Below, piece after piece: positions 8,761-18,224 of a stretch of 64,000 bases of DNA (its first letter is position 1; the number at the start of each line of letters is the position of its first letter). Source of the stretch: Pseudomonas spelaei. GTDB taxonomy: Bacteria; Pseudomonadota; Gammaproteobacteria; Pseudomonadales; Pseudomonadaceae. The translations under genes and the position numbers were made by a program. The notes beneath the pieces were generated by a model. That model made no database searches. It was given only the letters and a program-made list of their open reading frames with translations, and was not told where the DNA came from. The stretch spans positions 167,227 through 231,226 of the forward strand of contig NZ_WNNK01000008.1 of assembly GCF_009724245.1 (NCBI RefSeq). The letters are read 5' to 3'.

Positions 8761-11004
8761 TTATGGCGTCCGGTTGCGCCGGGTCTCTATGATGTTCGGC
8801 AACTGGGAAATACGCCCCAGCAGCCGCCCCAACGCGTCCAACCCCGGAATCTCGATGGTCAGGGACATCAACGCAGTGTTGTCCTCCTTGTTCGAGCGGG
8901 TGTTGACTGCCAGTACGTTGATCCGCTCATTAAGCAGCACTTGTGACACATCCCGCAGCAGACCAGAGCGATCGTAGGCGCGGATAACGATGTCCACCGG
9001 ATAAGTGAGCACCGGCACCGGGCCCCAACTGACCTGAATGATCCGCTCCGGCTCACGCCCGCCCAGCTGCAACACCGAGGCACAATCCTGGCGGTGAATG
9101 CTCACCCCACGGCCTTGGGTGATGTAACCGACGATGGCGTCGCCCGGCAACGGCTGGCAGCAGCCAGCCATTTGCGTCATCAGGTTGCCGACGCCCTGGA
9201 TCTGGATATCGCCGCGCTTGCCCGGCTTGTAGCCAGTCGCCTTGCGTGGGATCAGTTCCAACTGCTCGCTGCCGCGCTCCGGCTCCACCAGTTGCTGGGC
9301 CAGGTTGACCAACTGCGCCAAGCGCAAATCGCCAGCACCGAGGGCCGCGAACATGTCTTCGGCAATCTTCATGTTGGCCTTTTCGGCCAGCTTGTCGAAG
9401 TCGACCTGCGGCAGCCCCAGGCGTGCCAGTTCGCGCTCGAGCAAGGTCTTGCCGGCCGCGACGTTTTGATCACGCGCCTGCAACTTGAACCAATGGACAA
9501 TTTTCGCCCGCGCCCGGGACGTGGTGATGTAGCCCAGGTTCGGGTTCAGCCAGTCGCGGCTCGGCGTACCGTGCTTGCTGGTGATGATCTCGACCTGTTC
9601 ACCGGTCTGCAGGCTGTAGTTGAGCGGCACGATGCGCCCGTTAATCTTGGCGCCACGGCAGTTGTGGCCGATCTCGGTGTGCACGCGGTAGGCGAAATCC
9701 AACGGCGTGGCGCCCTTGGGCAGGTCGATGGCGTGGCCGTCGGGGGTGAAGATATAGACCCGATCGGGCTCGATATCCACCCGCAACTGTTCGGCCAGGC
9801 CGCCGATATCGCCGAGTTCTTCGTGCCATTCCAGCACCTGGCGCAACCAGGAGATTTTCTCTTCGTACTGGTTGGAGCCGGCCTTGACGTCGGTGCCCTT
9901 GTAGCGCCAGTGAGCGCACACACCCAGCTCGGCCTCTTCGTGCATGGCGTGGGTGCGAATCTGCACTTCCAACACCTTACCCTCAGGGCCAATCACTGCG
10001 GTGTGCAGCGAGCGATAGCCGTTTTCCTTGGGGTTGGCGATGTAGTCGTCGAACTCCTTGGGAATGTGCCGCCACAGCGTGTGGACGATGCCCAGTGCGG
10101 TGTAGCAATCGCGCATTTCCGGCACCAGCACCCGCACGGCGCGCACGTCGTAGATCTGGCTGAAGGCCAGGCCCTTGCGCTGCATTTTGCGCCAGATGGA
10201 ATAGATGTGCTTGGCCCGGCCGCTGATGTCCGCCTCGACACCCGTGGCCTGCAACTCGGAGCGCAACTGGCCCATCACGTCGCTGATAAAACGCTCACGG
10301 TCCAGCCGCCGCTCGTGGAGCAGCGTGGCGATTTGTTTGTATTGATCGGGTTCGAGGTAGCGGAAGGACAAGTCCTCCAGTTCCCACTTGATATGACCGA
10401 TGCCCAGGCGGTGGGCCAACGGCGCGTAGATATCGAAAACTTCCCGGGCAACGCGATTGCGCTTTTCGTCATCGGCGGTTTTCACCGCACGAATCGCGCA
10501 GGTACGCTCGGCCAGTTTGATCAAGGCGACGCGCACGTCATCGACCATCGCCACCAGCATCTTGCGCAGGTTTTCCACCTGGCCCTGGGTACCCATCACC
10601 ATCGACTGGCGCGGGCTGAGGCTGGCACTGATGGCAGCCATGCGCGCCACGCCATCGATCAGCTTGGCGACCACCGCGCCAAACCGCTGGCTGACGGTGG
10701 GCAGCGCAATATGCCCTTCGCGTACGCCGCGATACAGCACGGCCGCGATCAGCGAATCCTGATCGAGCTTGAGATCGGCGAGGATCTCGGCGATTTCCAA
10801 CCCGGTGCGAAAGCTTGAAGTGCCTTCGGCCCACAGGTTCTTGGCCGCATTGTCTTGCTGCTCAGACTCACGAGCGAACTCGCAGGCTGCTTTCAAGGCT
10901 TCACGGTCCAGTGCCGGGTCGACACTGACGGCATGATCCAGCCATGCCTCGAGATTGATACTGCCGTCGGTGTTGATCGGCTGGTGTGCTCTCACCTGTA
11001 CCAT
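8761..11004 (-). CDS. relA: GTP pyrophosphokinase RelA, (p)ppGpp synthetase I
   Basis: Ribosome-associated alarmone synthetase making (p)ppGpp from ATP and GTP/GDP during amino-acid starvation. The 747-residue length fits RelA. Order: pseudo-hydrolase domain (residues 30-190) in which the HDxxED site is replaced by LYRGVREG, so hydrolase activity should be absent; synthetase domain with the RelA-type acidic motif EFDDYI and GYRSLHTAV (about 300-345); TGS domain (about 405-470, VYIFTPDGHAIDLPKGATP); zinc-finger region with CCQPLPGD (about 605-620); ACT domain at the C-terminus. Flanked by rlmD and mazG, as recalled for PAO1 PA0933-PA0935. Binding to stalled ribosomes is family knowledge. Confidence 0.97.
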   Translation of the reverse strand: MVQVRAHQPINTDGSINLEAWLDHAVSVDPALDREALKAACEFARESEQQDNAAKNLWAEGTSSFRTGLEIAEILADLKLDQDSLIAAVLYRGVREGHIALPTVSQRFGAVVAKLIDGVARMAAISASLSPRQSMVMGTQGQVENLRKMLVAMVDDVRVALIKLAERTCAIRAVKTADDEKRNRVAREVFDIYAPLAHRLGIGHIKWELEDLSFRYLEPDQYKQIATLLHERRLDRERFISDVMGQLRSELQATGVEADISGRAKHIYSIWRKMQRKGLAFSQIYDVRAVRVLVPEMRDCYTALGIVHTLWRHIPKEFDDYIANPKENGYRSLHTAVIGPEGKVLEVQIRTHAMHEEAELGVCAHWRYKGTDVKAGSNQYEEKISWLRQVLEWHEELGDIGGLAEQLRVDIEPDRVYIFTPDGHAIDLPKGATPLDFAYRVHTEIGHNCRGAKINGRIVPLNYSLQTGEQVEIITSKHGTPSRDWLNPNLGYITTSRARAKIVHWFKLQARDQNVAAGKTLLERELARLGLPQVDFDKLAEKANMKIAEDMFAALGAGDLRLAQLVNLAQQLVEPERGSEQLELIPRKATGYKPGKRGDIQIQGVGNLMTQMAGCCQPLPGDAIVGYITQGRGVSIHRQDCASVLQLGGREPERIIQVSWGPVPVLTYPVDIVIRAYDRSGLLRDVSQVLLNERINVLAVNTRSNKEDNTALMSLTIEIPGLDALGRLLGRISQLPNIIETRRNRTP

Positions 11005-11139
11005 CTTGCTTACCTTCCCTACGACACACCTTTAAGTGCATCAAAATCATCGCTGACCTGCTTTACAAAACAAGCTTGCGCACACTCCCTGGCAGGTCAC
11101 AGGCCCAGAGATGCAGGCCAGTCGGATTAAACAGGCATC

Positions 11140-12492
11140 CTAGCCCGCTTCAAATAACGCCATGGCCTCGACATGGGCCGTCTGCGGAAACATGTCGAGG
11201 ATCCCGGCACGCTTTAGCCGGTAGCCTTGCTTGACCAACTCGACCGTGTCCCGCGCCAGCGTCGCTGGATTGCAGGACACATACACCAGGCGATCGGCCC
11301 CCAGAGCGGCGAGCTTGCGCACAACCTCCAGGGCACCATCGCGGGGTGGGTCCAAGAGTACCGCAGAAAAGCCCTCTTTGGCCCATTCCGCGTCAGTCAA
11401 AGGCTGGGACAAATCGGCCTGAAAAAACTCTGCATTATGCAAATTATTGTTTACGGCGTTGGCTGCGGCGCGATCAACCATCGCCTGCACACCCTCTACC
11501 GCCACCACTTCTCGCACCTGACGTGCCAAGGGCAAGGCGAAATTGCCCAGGCCGCAAAACAGGTCCAAAACCCGTTCGTCGGACTTTGGCGCCAGCCACT
11601 CCAGGGCCTGGGCAACCATCGCCTCGTTGATCCCCGCGTTGACCTGGATAAAATCCCCCGGCCGGTAGGCCAACTCCAGATCCCAGCGCTCCAGCCGGTA
11701 GCCCAGGGCCTGATCTGGCTCGAACGGCTGCGGCTCGCCTTCTCCATGGAGCCACAATTGCGCTTCATGGAACGTACAAAATTCTTGCAGGATCGTCAGG
11801 TCCGCTTCGGACAACGGCGACATGTGCCGCAACAACACGGCAATGGAAGATCCGCTGAACAGTTCGACATGGCCGAGGGCCTGAGGCTTGCTCAGGCGCC
11901 GAAGCATGTTCGGCAACCGCTGCATGATCGGTTGCAAGGCCTGTACCAGCACCGGGCAATCATCGATAGCGACGATGTCCTGGCTGGCGACAGCGCGGAA
12001 ACCCACCTCAAGTTTTTTCGCCTTGGCGTCCCAGCGCACGGCCACCCGGGCACGACGGCGATAGGCAAATTCCGGGCCGCTCAATGGCGCGGCCCACTCC
12101 TGGGGTTCAACACCCGCCACGCGGGACAACTGCTCGGCGAGCATGCGCTGTTTCAGGGCGAGCTGTTCGTCGTGGGGCAAGTGCTGCAGGCTGCAACCGC
12201 CACAACGACCGGCATGCACACAGGGTGCGGGACGGCGTAACTCGCTGGCCTTGAACACCCGCTCGGTACGGGCCTCGACCACTTTGCCATGGGCTCCCAG
12301 CACCCGCGCCTCGATCTCTTCGCCAGCCAGCGCACCGATCACAAACCAGGTACGGCCTTCGAAGAACACGATGCCACGCCCGTCATTGGCCAGGCGCTCG
12401 ATGGTCAGGCGCTGTTTCTTGCCCGTCGGTATTTGTGGGGCCCGGCTGCCGCCCGTCGGTTGGAAGCGCAGGCCTCTCTCGTGCTTGGCCAT
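11140..12492 (-). CDS. rlmD: 23S rRNA (uracil-1939-C5)-methyltransferase RlmD
   Basis: SAM-dependent methylation of U1939 in 23S rRNA. The 450-residue protein has an N-terminal TRAM RNA-binding domain (about residues 20-80), cysteines of a [4Fe-4S] cluster in [15 protein letters not shown] (about 90-105), and a class I methyltransferase domain with [15 protein letters not shown]. The catalytic Cys lies in [11 protein letters not shown] near residue 406. Its ATG overlaps the cysM stop by one base (TGATG), so it is coupled to cysM. Confidence 0.96.
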   Translation of the reverse strand: MAKHERGLRFQPTGGSRAPQIPTGKKQRLTIERLANDGRGIVFFEGRTWFVIGALAGEEIEARVLGAHGKVVEARTERVFKASELRRPAPCVHAGRCGGCSLQHLPHDEQLALKQRMLAEQLSRVAGVEPQEWAAPLSGPEFAYRRRARVAVRWDAKAKKLEVGFRAVASQDIVAIDDCPVLVQALQPIMQRLPNMLRRLSKPQALGHVELFSGSSIAVLLRHMSPLSEADLTILQEFCTFHEAQLWLHGEGEPQPFEPDQALGYRLERWDLELAYRPGDFIQVNAGINEAMVAQALEWLAPKSDERVLDLFCGLGNFALPLARQVREVVAVEGVQAMVDRAAANAVNNNLHNAEFFQADLSQPLTDAEWAKEGFSAVLLDPPRDGALEVVRKLAALGADRLVYVSCNPATLARDTVELVKQGYRLKRAGILDMFPQTAHVEAMALFEAG

Positions 12493-13394
12493 CAGTTAGG
12501 CGCGTCGAAAATGCCGGTCGACAGGTAACGGTCGCCACGGTCACAGATGATCGCGACGATCACCGCGTTTTCCAGTTCCTGGGACAAGCGCAACATCCCC
12601 GCCACGGCGCCACCGGAGGACACACCACAGAAGATGCCCTCTTCACGGGCCAGGCGCCGGGTGGTGTCTTCGGCTTCACGCTGGGCCATGTCGATGATGC
12701 GGTCGACGCGGTCGGCGTTGTAGATCTTCGGCAAATACTCGTGCGGCCAGCGGCGAATCCCCGGGATCGCCGAGCCTTCCATGGGTTGCAAACCGACGAT
12801 CTGGATCTCGGAGTTCTGCTCCTTGAGGAAGCGCGAGGTGCCCATGATGGTGCCGGTGGTGCCCATGGAACTGACGAAATGGGTGATGGTGCCCTGGGTC
12901 TGGCGCCAGATTTCCGGACCGGTGCTGGTGTAGTGCGCCTCGGGGTTATCGCCGTTGGCAAACTGGTCCAGCACCTGGCCACGGCCTTCGGCGGCCATGC
13001 GCTCGGCAAGATCGCGCGCGCCTTCCATGCCTTCTTCCTGGGTCACCAGGACCAGCTCGGCACCATAGGCGGTCATCGCGGCCTTACGCTCGGCGCTGCC
13101 GTTGTCGGGCATGATCAGGATCATCTTGTAACCCTTGATTGCGGCGGCCATGGCCAGGGCAATCCCGGTGTTACCGGAGGTGGCTTCGATCAGGGTGTCA
13201 CCGGGCTGGATCTGCCCACGCAGCTCGGCGCGGGTGATCATCGACAGCGCCGGGCGGTCCTTGACCGAGCCCGCCGGGTTATTCCCTTCGAGCTTGAGCA
13301 ACAAGGTATTACTCGTGTTGCCCGGCATGCGCTGCAAGCGGACCAGCGGGGTGTTGCCGACGCAATCGGCGATAGTTGGGTACTGCAAGGTCAT
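12492..13394 (-). CDS. cysM: Cysteine synthase B (O-acetylserine sulfhydrylase B)
   Basis: PLP enzyme making cysteine (or S-sulfocysteine from thiosulfate) from O-acetylserine. The 300-residue length from [20 protein letters not shown] matches CysM. The PLP lysine is in [15 protein letters not shown] (about residue 45) and the substrate loop is [12 protein letters not shown]. The longer open frame to 13460 lacks homology-like sequence and is not used. It is immediately upstream of and overlaps rlmD. A cysK paralogue is at 56947-57921. Confidence 0.96.
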   Translation of the reverse strand: MTLQYPTIADCVGNTPLVRLQRMPGNTSNTLLLKLEGNNPAGSVKDRPALSMITRAELRGQIQPGDTLIEATSGNTGIALAMAAAIKGYKMILIMPDNGSAERKAAMTAYGAELVLVTQEEGMEGARDLAERMAAEGRGQVLDQFANGDNPEAHYTSTGPEIWRQTQGTITHFVSSMGTTGTIMGTSRFLKEQNSEIQIVGLQPMEGSAIPGIRRWPHEYLPKIYNADRVDRIIDMAQREAEDTTRRLAREEGIFCGVSSGGAVAGMLRLSQELENAVIVAIICDRGDRYLSTGIFDAPN

Positions 13395-13505
13395 GGCGTA
13401 TTCGCAATCCAGACTGCGGGGGCGCCCATCATACCGGCAAACGCTGGCGGGCCATATCACGCAAAGTATGGTGTTTATCGCTTATTGGAATAAGTAACAA
13501 AACAA

Positions 13506-14102
13506 TCAGCCTGGGCCATGGTTTTTCTGGAAAACCTCATCGCCCATCGCCGCAATCTGCCCTTCAATCAGCGCCTCGAACGGCCTCAACAACGGTTCGA
13601 ACGATGTGGGCGTCTCCAATGCCTGAAGCGCCTGCACAATCGCCTCCACCGTCGATAATGCACCTGGCCCCGGCGCCTTGCGCAGCCGGTATCTGGACAC
13701 GGCGCCCTCGGCTAACGTGACTCGCGGCAACGCCGCCAACAAGGGGTTGAGGTGCAGCAATTTGCGCGCCTTGCGCCAGGTACCGTCGGGCACCACCAAC
13801 AGCAACGGCTCGTCGGACGGCGTGTACGCCTGCAACGGTTGCGCATCCTCGGCAGGAAACAACAGTCGCGCCCGGTACCCGGGTACGTTTAATAAGGCTG
13901 GCAGATCCTCAAACACTTCGCCCACCACCAAGTGCGCATTCATCAGCCCCAGCGCCGCCAACCGCGCAGTGTTCAAGGCATGGTTGACCTCGCTGGGATG
14001 CTGCAGCAGCAGCACGCGGGTGCGGCTATCCAGGCTCGGGATCAGCGGGCACAGGCAGTGAGTCAGGGGCCTGAGGCAACGGGAACATTGGGGTCTGGAC
14101 AT
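13506..14102 (-). CDS. DTW-domain tRNA-uridine aminocarboxypropyltransferase-like protein
   Basis: A 198-residue member of the DTW family (YfiP/TapT), which attaches a 3-amino-3-carboxypropyl group to tRNA uridine using SAM. The N-terminus carries four closely spaced cysteines (CSRCLRPLTHCLCP), probably a zinc site, and the signature DGTWRKARKL at about residue 105. The protein is somewhat shorter than E. coli TapT. It follows gbuR by 6 bp in the same direction and may be read from the gbuR promoter. Activity is inferred from the family. Confidence 0.87.
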   Translation of the reverse strand: MSRPQCSRCLRPLTHCLCPLIPSLDSRTRVLLLQHPSEVNHALNTARLAALGLMNAHLVVGEVFEDLPALLNVPGYRARLLFPAEDAQPLQAYTPSDEPLLLVVPDGTWRKARKLLHLNPLLAALPRVTLAEGAVSRYRLRKAPGPGALSTVEAIVQALQALETPTSFEPLLRPFEALIEGQIAAMGDEVFQKNHGPG

Positions 14103-14108
14103 GAATTT

Positions 14109-15002
14109 TCAGGCCTGGTTGAGCTGGGCTTTGAGCAAGTCGCGGAAGGTTTGGATCAGCGGTTCGCGGCTGCGGCCCCGGCGCATGATCATCGAAAACG
14201 GCGCCTGGTAACCAAACGTCGCCGGCAACAACACCCGCAGGTCACCCTTGTCGGCCCAGGCCTGAGCGTAGTGCTCCGGCAGATAACCGATGTAAGCGCC
14301 GGAGAGCACCAGGATCAGTTGCGCCTCCATACTTTCCACGGTGGCGGCGCTGTGCTTGAAGCCGTGGCGCGCCAGTTCGGCCTGGCTCCAATAACCACGA
14401 CCAACCATGCGTTGCTGAGTGATCACTTGCTCGGGGATGCGCCGTTCGTTGAACAACGGGTGGCGAGTGCTGCAATACAGCCAGTGCTGCTCCCGATAGA
14501 GCGGCATGTAGATCAGCCCGCTCATCCGTGTGGAAAAGGCACCGATGGCCAAATCCAGGCGATTGTCCTGCACTCCCAGTTGCAACTCATAGGGGCTCAT
14601 CACCGACAGGTGCAAATGCACCGCCGGGTGCTCAAGGCTGTAGGCGCCGATCACTTCAGCGAACGGCAGGGCCTTGTCGCTGACGGTGGAGTCCAGCACG
14701 CCAAGCTTGAGGGTGCCGCGCAACTCGCCCTTGAGCGCAGCAGCGTATTGCTCGAAGCCTTCCAGTTCGCCGAGTAGACGCAGGGTTTCCTGGTGGAACA
14801 GCTCACCCTTGCTGGTCAAGCTGAAACCGCCCCGCCCGCGATGGCACAGCACCAGGCCCAACGCACCTTCCAATTGGCTCATGTAAGTGCTGATGGCCGA
14901 CGTCGACAGGTTGAGTTCATGCTGGGCATTGGCAAACCCCTGGTGCCGCACCACGCTGACGAAGATGCGCAGGAGTTTCAGGTCGGGCAAGGCGTTGGCC
15001 AT
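14109..15002 (-). CDS. gbuR: LysR-type regulator, GbuR-like
   Basis: Transcriptional activator candidate for the divergent guanidinobutyrase operon. 297 residues: N-terminal helix-turn-helix (KLLRIFVSVVRHQGFANAQHELNLSTSAISTY split over residues 8-45), then the substrate-binding domain. The ATG at 15002 has GGAG 9 nt upstream; the frame remains open upstream only because it reads through a REP doublet. The order regulator/divergent gbuA/two transporters matches PAO1 PA1422-PA1418 as I recall it, which supports the name; the inducer (4-guanidinobutyrate) is inference from that case. Confidence 0.85.
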   Translation of the reverse strand: MANALPDLKLLRIFVSVVRHQGFANAQHELNLSTSAISTYMSQLEGALGLVLCHRGRGGFSLTSKGELFHQETLRLLGELEGFEQYAAALKGELRGTLKLGVLDSTVSDKALPFAEVIGAYSLEHPAVHLHLSVMSPYELQLGVQDNRLDLAIGAFSTRMSGLIYMPLYREQHWLYCSTRHPLFNERRIPEQVITQQRMVGRGYWSQAELARHGFKHSAATVESMEAQLILVLSGAYIGYLPEHYAQAWADKGDLRVLLPATFGYQAPFSMIMRRGRSREPLIQTFRDLLKAQLNQA

Positions 15003-15035
15003 GGGTTCTCCGCGTGGTCTCAGGCTCGTGATCGC

Positions 15036-15140
15036 GTAGCCGCTGCCGAGGAACGAGGCTGCGATCGCCGACGCAGTCGGCACAGTGTTTCAACATTGCT
15101 GAAGGCCTTCGGCCTTATCGCAGCCTGCGGCAGCGGCTAC
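15036..15140. repeat. REP doublet, GTAGCCGCTGCCG(C/A)AGGCTGCGAT family
   Basis: An inverted pair: GTAGCCGCTGCCGAG...GGCTGCGATCGC (from 15036) and ATCGCAGCCTGCGGCAGCGGCTAC (ending 15140), with the inner AAGGCCTTCGGCCTT hairpin. It is a different family from the other REP elements in the window, and lies between the gbuR start and the gbu operator. Confidence 0.85.
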
Positions 15141-15171
15141 AGGATGTTACGAAGTCTATCTCTCCTACGAC

Positions 15172-15199
15172 ACTTAGTTTAGAAAAATCTGAACTAAGT
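15172..15199. promoter_or_regulatory. LysR-type operator of gbuR/gbuA
   Basis: ACTTAGTT (15172-15179) and AACTAAGT (15192-15199) form a perfect 8-bp dyad with a 12-bp spacer; inner AGA/TCT also match. It is 82 bp before the gbuA start and 170 bp before gbuR, the usual place of a LysR recognition-binding site. Assignment to the divergent regulator is inference. Confidence 0.6.
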
Positions 15200-15280
15200 A
15201 TTTGCCCCCAGCGATTCTTCCCCTCCCCGGCATTTCGCAGAATCGGCCGCTAATAAACAAAACAACGATGAGGCAATCCC

Positions 15281-16231
15281 GTGGACAAGATTTTCCACCA
15301 ACCACTGGGCGGCAACGAAATGCCGCGCTTCGCCGGCATCGCCACCATGATGCGTCTTCCCCACTTGCAATCGGCCGAGGGCCTCGATGCCGCCTTTATC
15401 GGCGTGCCCCTAGACATCGGCACCTCCCTGCGCGCCGGCACCCGCTTCGGGCCCCGTGAAATCCGCGCCGAGTCGGTGATGATCCGCCCCTACAACATGG
15501 CCACCGGCGCTGCGCCGTTTGATTCGCTGTCCGTCGCGGACATCGGCGATGTCGCCATCAATACCTTCAACCTGCTGGACGCCGTGCGGATCATCGAAGA
15601 ATCCTACGATGAGATCCTTAAGCACGATGTGATTCCAATGACCCTGGGCGGTGACCACACCATCACCCTGCCGATCCTGCGGGCGATCCACAAGAAACAC
15701 GGCAAGGTCGGGCTGGTGCACATCGATGCCCACGCTGACGTCAACGATCACATGTTCGGCGAGAAAATCGCCCACGGCACCACCTTCCGCCGCGCCGTGG
15801 AAGAAGGTTTGCTCGATTGCGACCGCGTGGTGCAGATCGGCCTGCGAGCCCAGGGCTACACCGCCGAAGACTTCAACTGGAGCCGCAAGCAGGGCTTTCG
15901 CGTGGTCCAGGCTGAAGAATGCTGGCACCACTCCCTCGCGCCATTGATGGCCGAAGTGCGTGAGAAGGTCGGCGGTGGTCCGGTGTACCTGAGCTTCGAC
16001 ATCGACGGCATCGACCCCGCCTGGGCGCCTGGCACCGGCACCCCGGAAATCGGTGGCCTGACCACCATCCAGGCAATCGAGATCATCCGTGGCTGCCAAG
16101 GCCTGGACCTGATTGGTTGCGACTTGGTAGAAGTTTCGCCGCCCTATGACACCACCGGCAACACCTCGCTGCTGGGCGCCAACCTGCTGTACGAAATGCT
16201 CTGCGTACTGCCGGGCGTGGCCCACCGCTAA
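15281..16231 (+). CDS. gbuA: Guanidinobutyrase (ureohydrolase)
   Basis: Mn-dependent hydrolysis of 4-guanidinobutyrate to 4-aminobutyrate and urea, an arginine-derived nitrogen source. The 316-residue protein carries the three ureohydrolase signatures: GGDHT (about residue 122), IDAHAD (about 147-152) and SFDIDGIDPAWAPGTGTPE (about 238-256). The start is GTG at 15281, preceded by GAGG with suitable spacing; MDKIFHQPLGG matches the N-terminus I recall for GbuA. Agmatinase or guanidinopropionase activity cannot be excluded from sequence, but the neighbourhood (LysR, NTF2-like, NCS1, SSS) is that of gbuA. The stop overlaps the next ATG by one base. Confidence 0.9.
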   Translation: MDKIFHQPLGGNEMPRFAGIATMMRLPHLQSAEGLDAAFIGVPLDIGTSLRAGTRFGPREIRAESVMIRPYNMATGAAPFDSLSVADIGDVAINTFNLLDAVRIIEESYDEILKHDVIPMTLGGDHTITLPILRAIHKKHGKVGLVHIDAHADVNDHMFGEKIAHGTTFRRAVEEGLLDCDRVVQIGLRAQGYTAEDFNWSRKQGFRVVQAEECWHHSLAPLMAEVREKVGGGPVYLSFDIDGIDPAWAPGTGTPEIGGLTTIQAIEIIRGCQGLDLIGCDLVEVSPPYDTTGNTSLLGANLLYEMLCVLPGVAHR

Positions 16232-16656
16232 TGAACGAACGCGACGAGGTTTTGCACGCTGCGGCCGACCTGGTGTCGGCCTTCGCCCGCAATGATCGCG
16301 ATGCCTACTTCGGCGCGTTCAGTACGGACGCCAGCTTCGTGTTCTACACCCTTCCCGAGCCGCTGCTGAGCCGCGATGCCTACCAGGTGTTGTGGGACAG
16401 CTGGCGTCGGGATGAAGGCTTCGAGGTGCTGTCCTGCACCTCGAGCAACGCTTTCGTCAGCCTGCAAGGTGACGTGGCGATATTTATTCATGACGTGGCC
16501 ACCGAGCTGCGCATGAACGGGGAGCAATGCTTTAGCCAGGAACGCGAGACCATTGTCTTCACACGACAAGGCTTGCGCACACAACAACAAAAAGGCCTGT
16601 GGCTGGCCTGTCACGAACATTTGTCCGCTATGCCGGAAGGGCTGCCGCCCCCTTAG
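16231..16656 (+). CDS. NTF2/SnoaL-like protein of the gbu operon
   Basis: A 141-residue single-domain protein with an NTF2-like pattern: helix NERDEVLHAAADLVSAFARND, then strands with YFGAFSTDASFVFYTLPEPL. It resembles AtzH/DUF3225-type proteins that accompany amidohydrolase and urea-related genes. ATG overlaps the gbuA stop (TAATG), so it is coupled to gbuA. The corresponding PAO1 gene (PA1420) has no assigned function, to my knowledge. A role as accessory or scavenging enzyme for guanidino compounds is inference. Confidence 0.8.
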   Translation: MNERDEVLHAAADLVSAFARNDRDAYFGAFSTDASFVFYTLPEPLLSRDAYQVLWDSWRRDEGFEVLSCTSSNAFVSLQGDVAIFIHDVATELRMNGEQCFSQERETIVFTRQGLRTQQQKGLWLACHEHLSAMPEGLPPP

Positions 16657-16677
16657 CCAATGTGATCGGAGCAGATC

Positions 16678-18189
16678 ATGAATAATAAAAATAACCAAAA
16701 CAGTATTCGCAACATAGAAACCAACGGCGTCGAACAGATCCCGGACCATGAGCGCACCGCCGGGCCCAAGGATTTGTTTCGCCTGATTTTCGGCGGCGCC
16801 AACACCTTTGCCACGGCGGTACTGGGCAGTTTCCCGGTGCTGTTTGGCTTGTCGTTCCAGGCCGGGGTCTGGGCAATAGTTCTCGGCGTGCTGGTGGGCG
16901 CAGTGATCCTGGCGCCCATGGGTCTGTTCGGCCCGCTCAATGGCACCAACAACGCCGTCTCTTCCGGTGCGCATTTCGGTGTGCATGGGCGGATTGTCGG
17001 CTCGTTCCTGTCGCTATTGACCGCTATCGCGTTTTTCTCACTGTCGGTGTGGAGCTCAGGCGATGCCTTGGTCGGTGGTGCGAAACGGCTGATTGGCTTG
17101 CCGGAAACCGACCTGACCCTGGGCCTGGCCTATGGCATATTCGCGATCCTGGTACTGACGGTGTGTATCTACGGTTTTCGCTTCATGCTGTGGGTCAACC
17201 GTATTGCCGTGTGGGCAGCGAGCTTGCTGTTTCTGCTGGGGATCGTTGCCTTCGCACCGGCTTTCGACAGCCACTTCACCGGTACTGTCAGCCTTGGCCA
17301 GACTGGCTTCTGGGCGGCCTTTATCGGCGCGGCGCTGGTCGCCATGAGCAACCCGATTTCCTTCGGCGCGTTTCTCGGCGACTGGTCGCGCTATATCCCT
17401 CGGGAAACACCCAAAGGCCGGATCATGCTGGCGGTAATCGCCGCGCAGATCGCGACCCTGATTCCGTTCCTGTTTGGCCTGGCCACCGCGACCATCGTGG
17501 CGATCAAGGCACCGGACTACATTGCCGCCAATAACTACGTCGGCGGCCTGTTGGCAGTGGCGCCAAGCTGGTTCTTCCTGCCGGTATGCCTGATCGCGGT
17601 GATCGGCGGCATGTCCACCGGCACCACCTCGCTATATGGCACCGGCCTGGACATGTCCAGCGTGTTCCCACGGCTGTTGTCGCGAGTCAAGGCGACGCTG
17701 CTGATCGGCGTGATGTCGATTGCCTTCATCTTTATCGGACGTTTCGCCGCCAACTTGGTGCAAAGCGTATCGACCTTCGCCGTGTTGATCATCACCTGCA
17801 CCACACCATGGATGGTGATGATGATCATCGGCCTGATCGTGCGCCGGGGCTTCTATTGCCCGGACGACCTGCAAGTCTTCACCCGGGGTGAAACCGGCGG
17901 ACGCTATTGGTTCAGCCACGGCTGGAACTGGCGCGGCCTGGGCGCCTGGATTCCCAGCGCACTGGTGGGCCTGTGCTTCGTCAACTTGCCGGGGCAGTTT
18001 GTCGGGCCGCTGGGCAACCTGGCCGATGGCATCGACATCAGCCTGCCAGTGACCCTGGGCCTGGCCTCGGTGGTGTACCTGAGCTTGCTTCGGCTGTTTC
18101 CAGAACCGGCTTCGGTTTACGGGCCGAACGATCCTCGTAGCAAACGCATGGATGCGCTCGATAAACCGGCGATGCAACAAGCCGCCTGA
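16678..18189 (+). CDS. NCS1-type purine/cytosine permease family transporter
   Basis: A 503-residue inner-membrane transporter with about 12 hydrophobic segments and the NCS1 fold (PF02133). Visible: the N-terminal hydrophilic segment with GVEQIPDHERTAGPKDLFR, the conserved SNPISFGAFLGDWSRYIP in the middle, and a charged C-terminus. It lies 21 bp after the NTF2-like gene in the gbu operon, so a guanidino compound or its product is a reasonable substrate; this is inference from context, since typical NCS1 substrates are nucleobases, hydantoins or allantoin. Confidence 0.88.
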   Translation: MNNKNNQNSIRNIETNGVEQIPDHERTAGPKDLFRLIFGGANTFATAVLGSFPVLFGLSFQAGVWAIVLGVLVGAVILAPMGLFGPLNGTNNAVSSGAHFGVHGRIVGSFLSLLTAIAFFSLSVWSSGDALVGGAKRLIGLPETDLTLGLAYGIFAILVLTVCIYGFRFMLWVNRIAVWAASLLFLLGIVAFAPAFDSHFTGTVSLGQTGFWAAFIGAALVAMSNPISFGAFLGDWSRYIPRETPKGRIMLAVIAAQIATLIPFLFGLATATIVAIKAPDYIAANNYVGGLLAVAPSWFFLPVCLIAVIGGMSTGTTSLYGTGLDMSSVFPRLLSRVKATLLIGVMSIAFIFIGRFAANLVQSVSTFAVLIITCTTPWMVMMIIGLIVRRGFYCPDDLQVFTRGETGGRYWFSHGWNWRGLGAWIPSALVGLCFVNLPGQFVGPLGNLADGIDISLPVTLGLASVVYLSLLRLFPEPASVYGPNDPRSKRMDALDKPAMQQAA

Positions 18190-18224
18190 TAGCCCATAAA
18201 AAAGATAATCGGAGACTCGCCGTC

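Noticed and set aside
9094..10818. 574-codon plus-strand frame opposite relA
   Set aside because: Antisense shadow; relA has full family motifs and length. The translation is repetitive Gln/His/Leu with no domain.
15003..15280. Guanidine riboswitch ahead of gbuA
   Set aside because: No ykkC or mini-ykkC hairpins with ACGR loops. The region is filled by a REP doublet and a LysR-type dyad.
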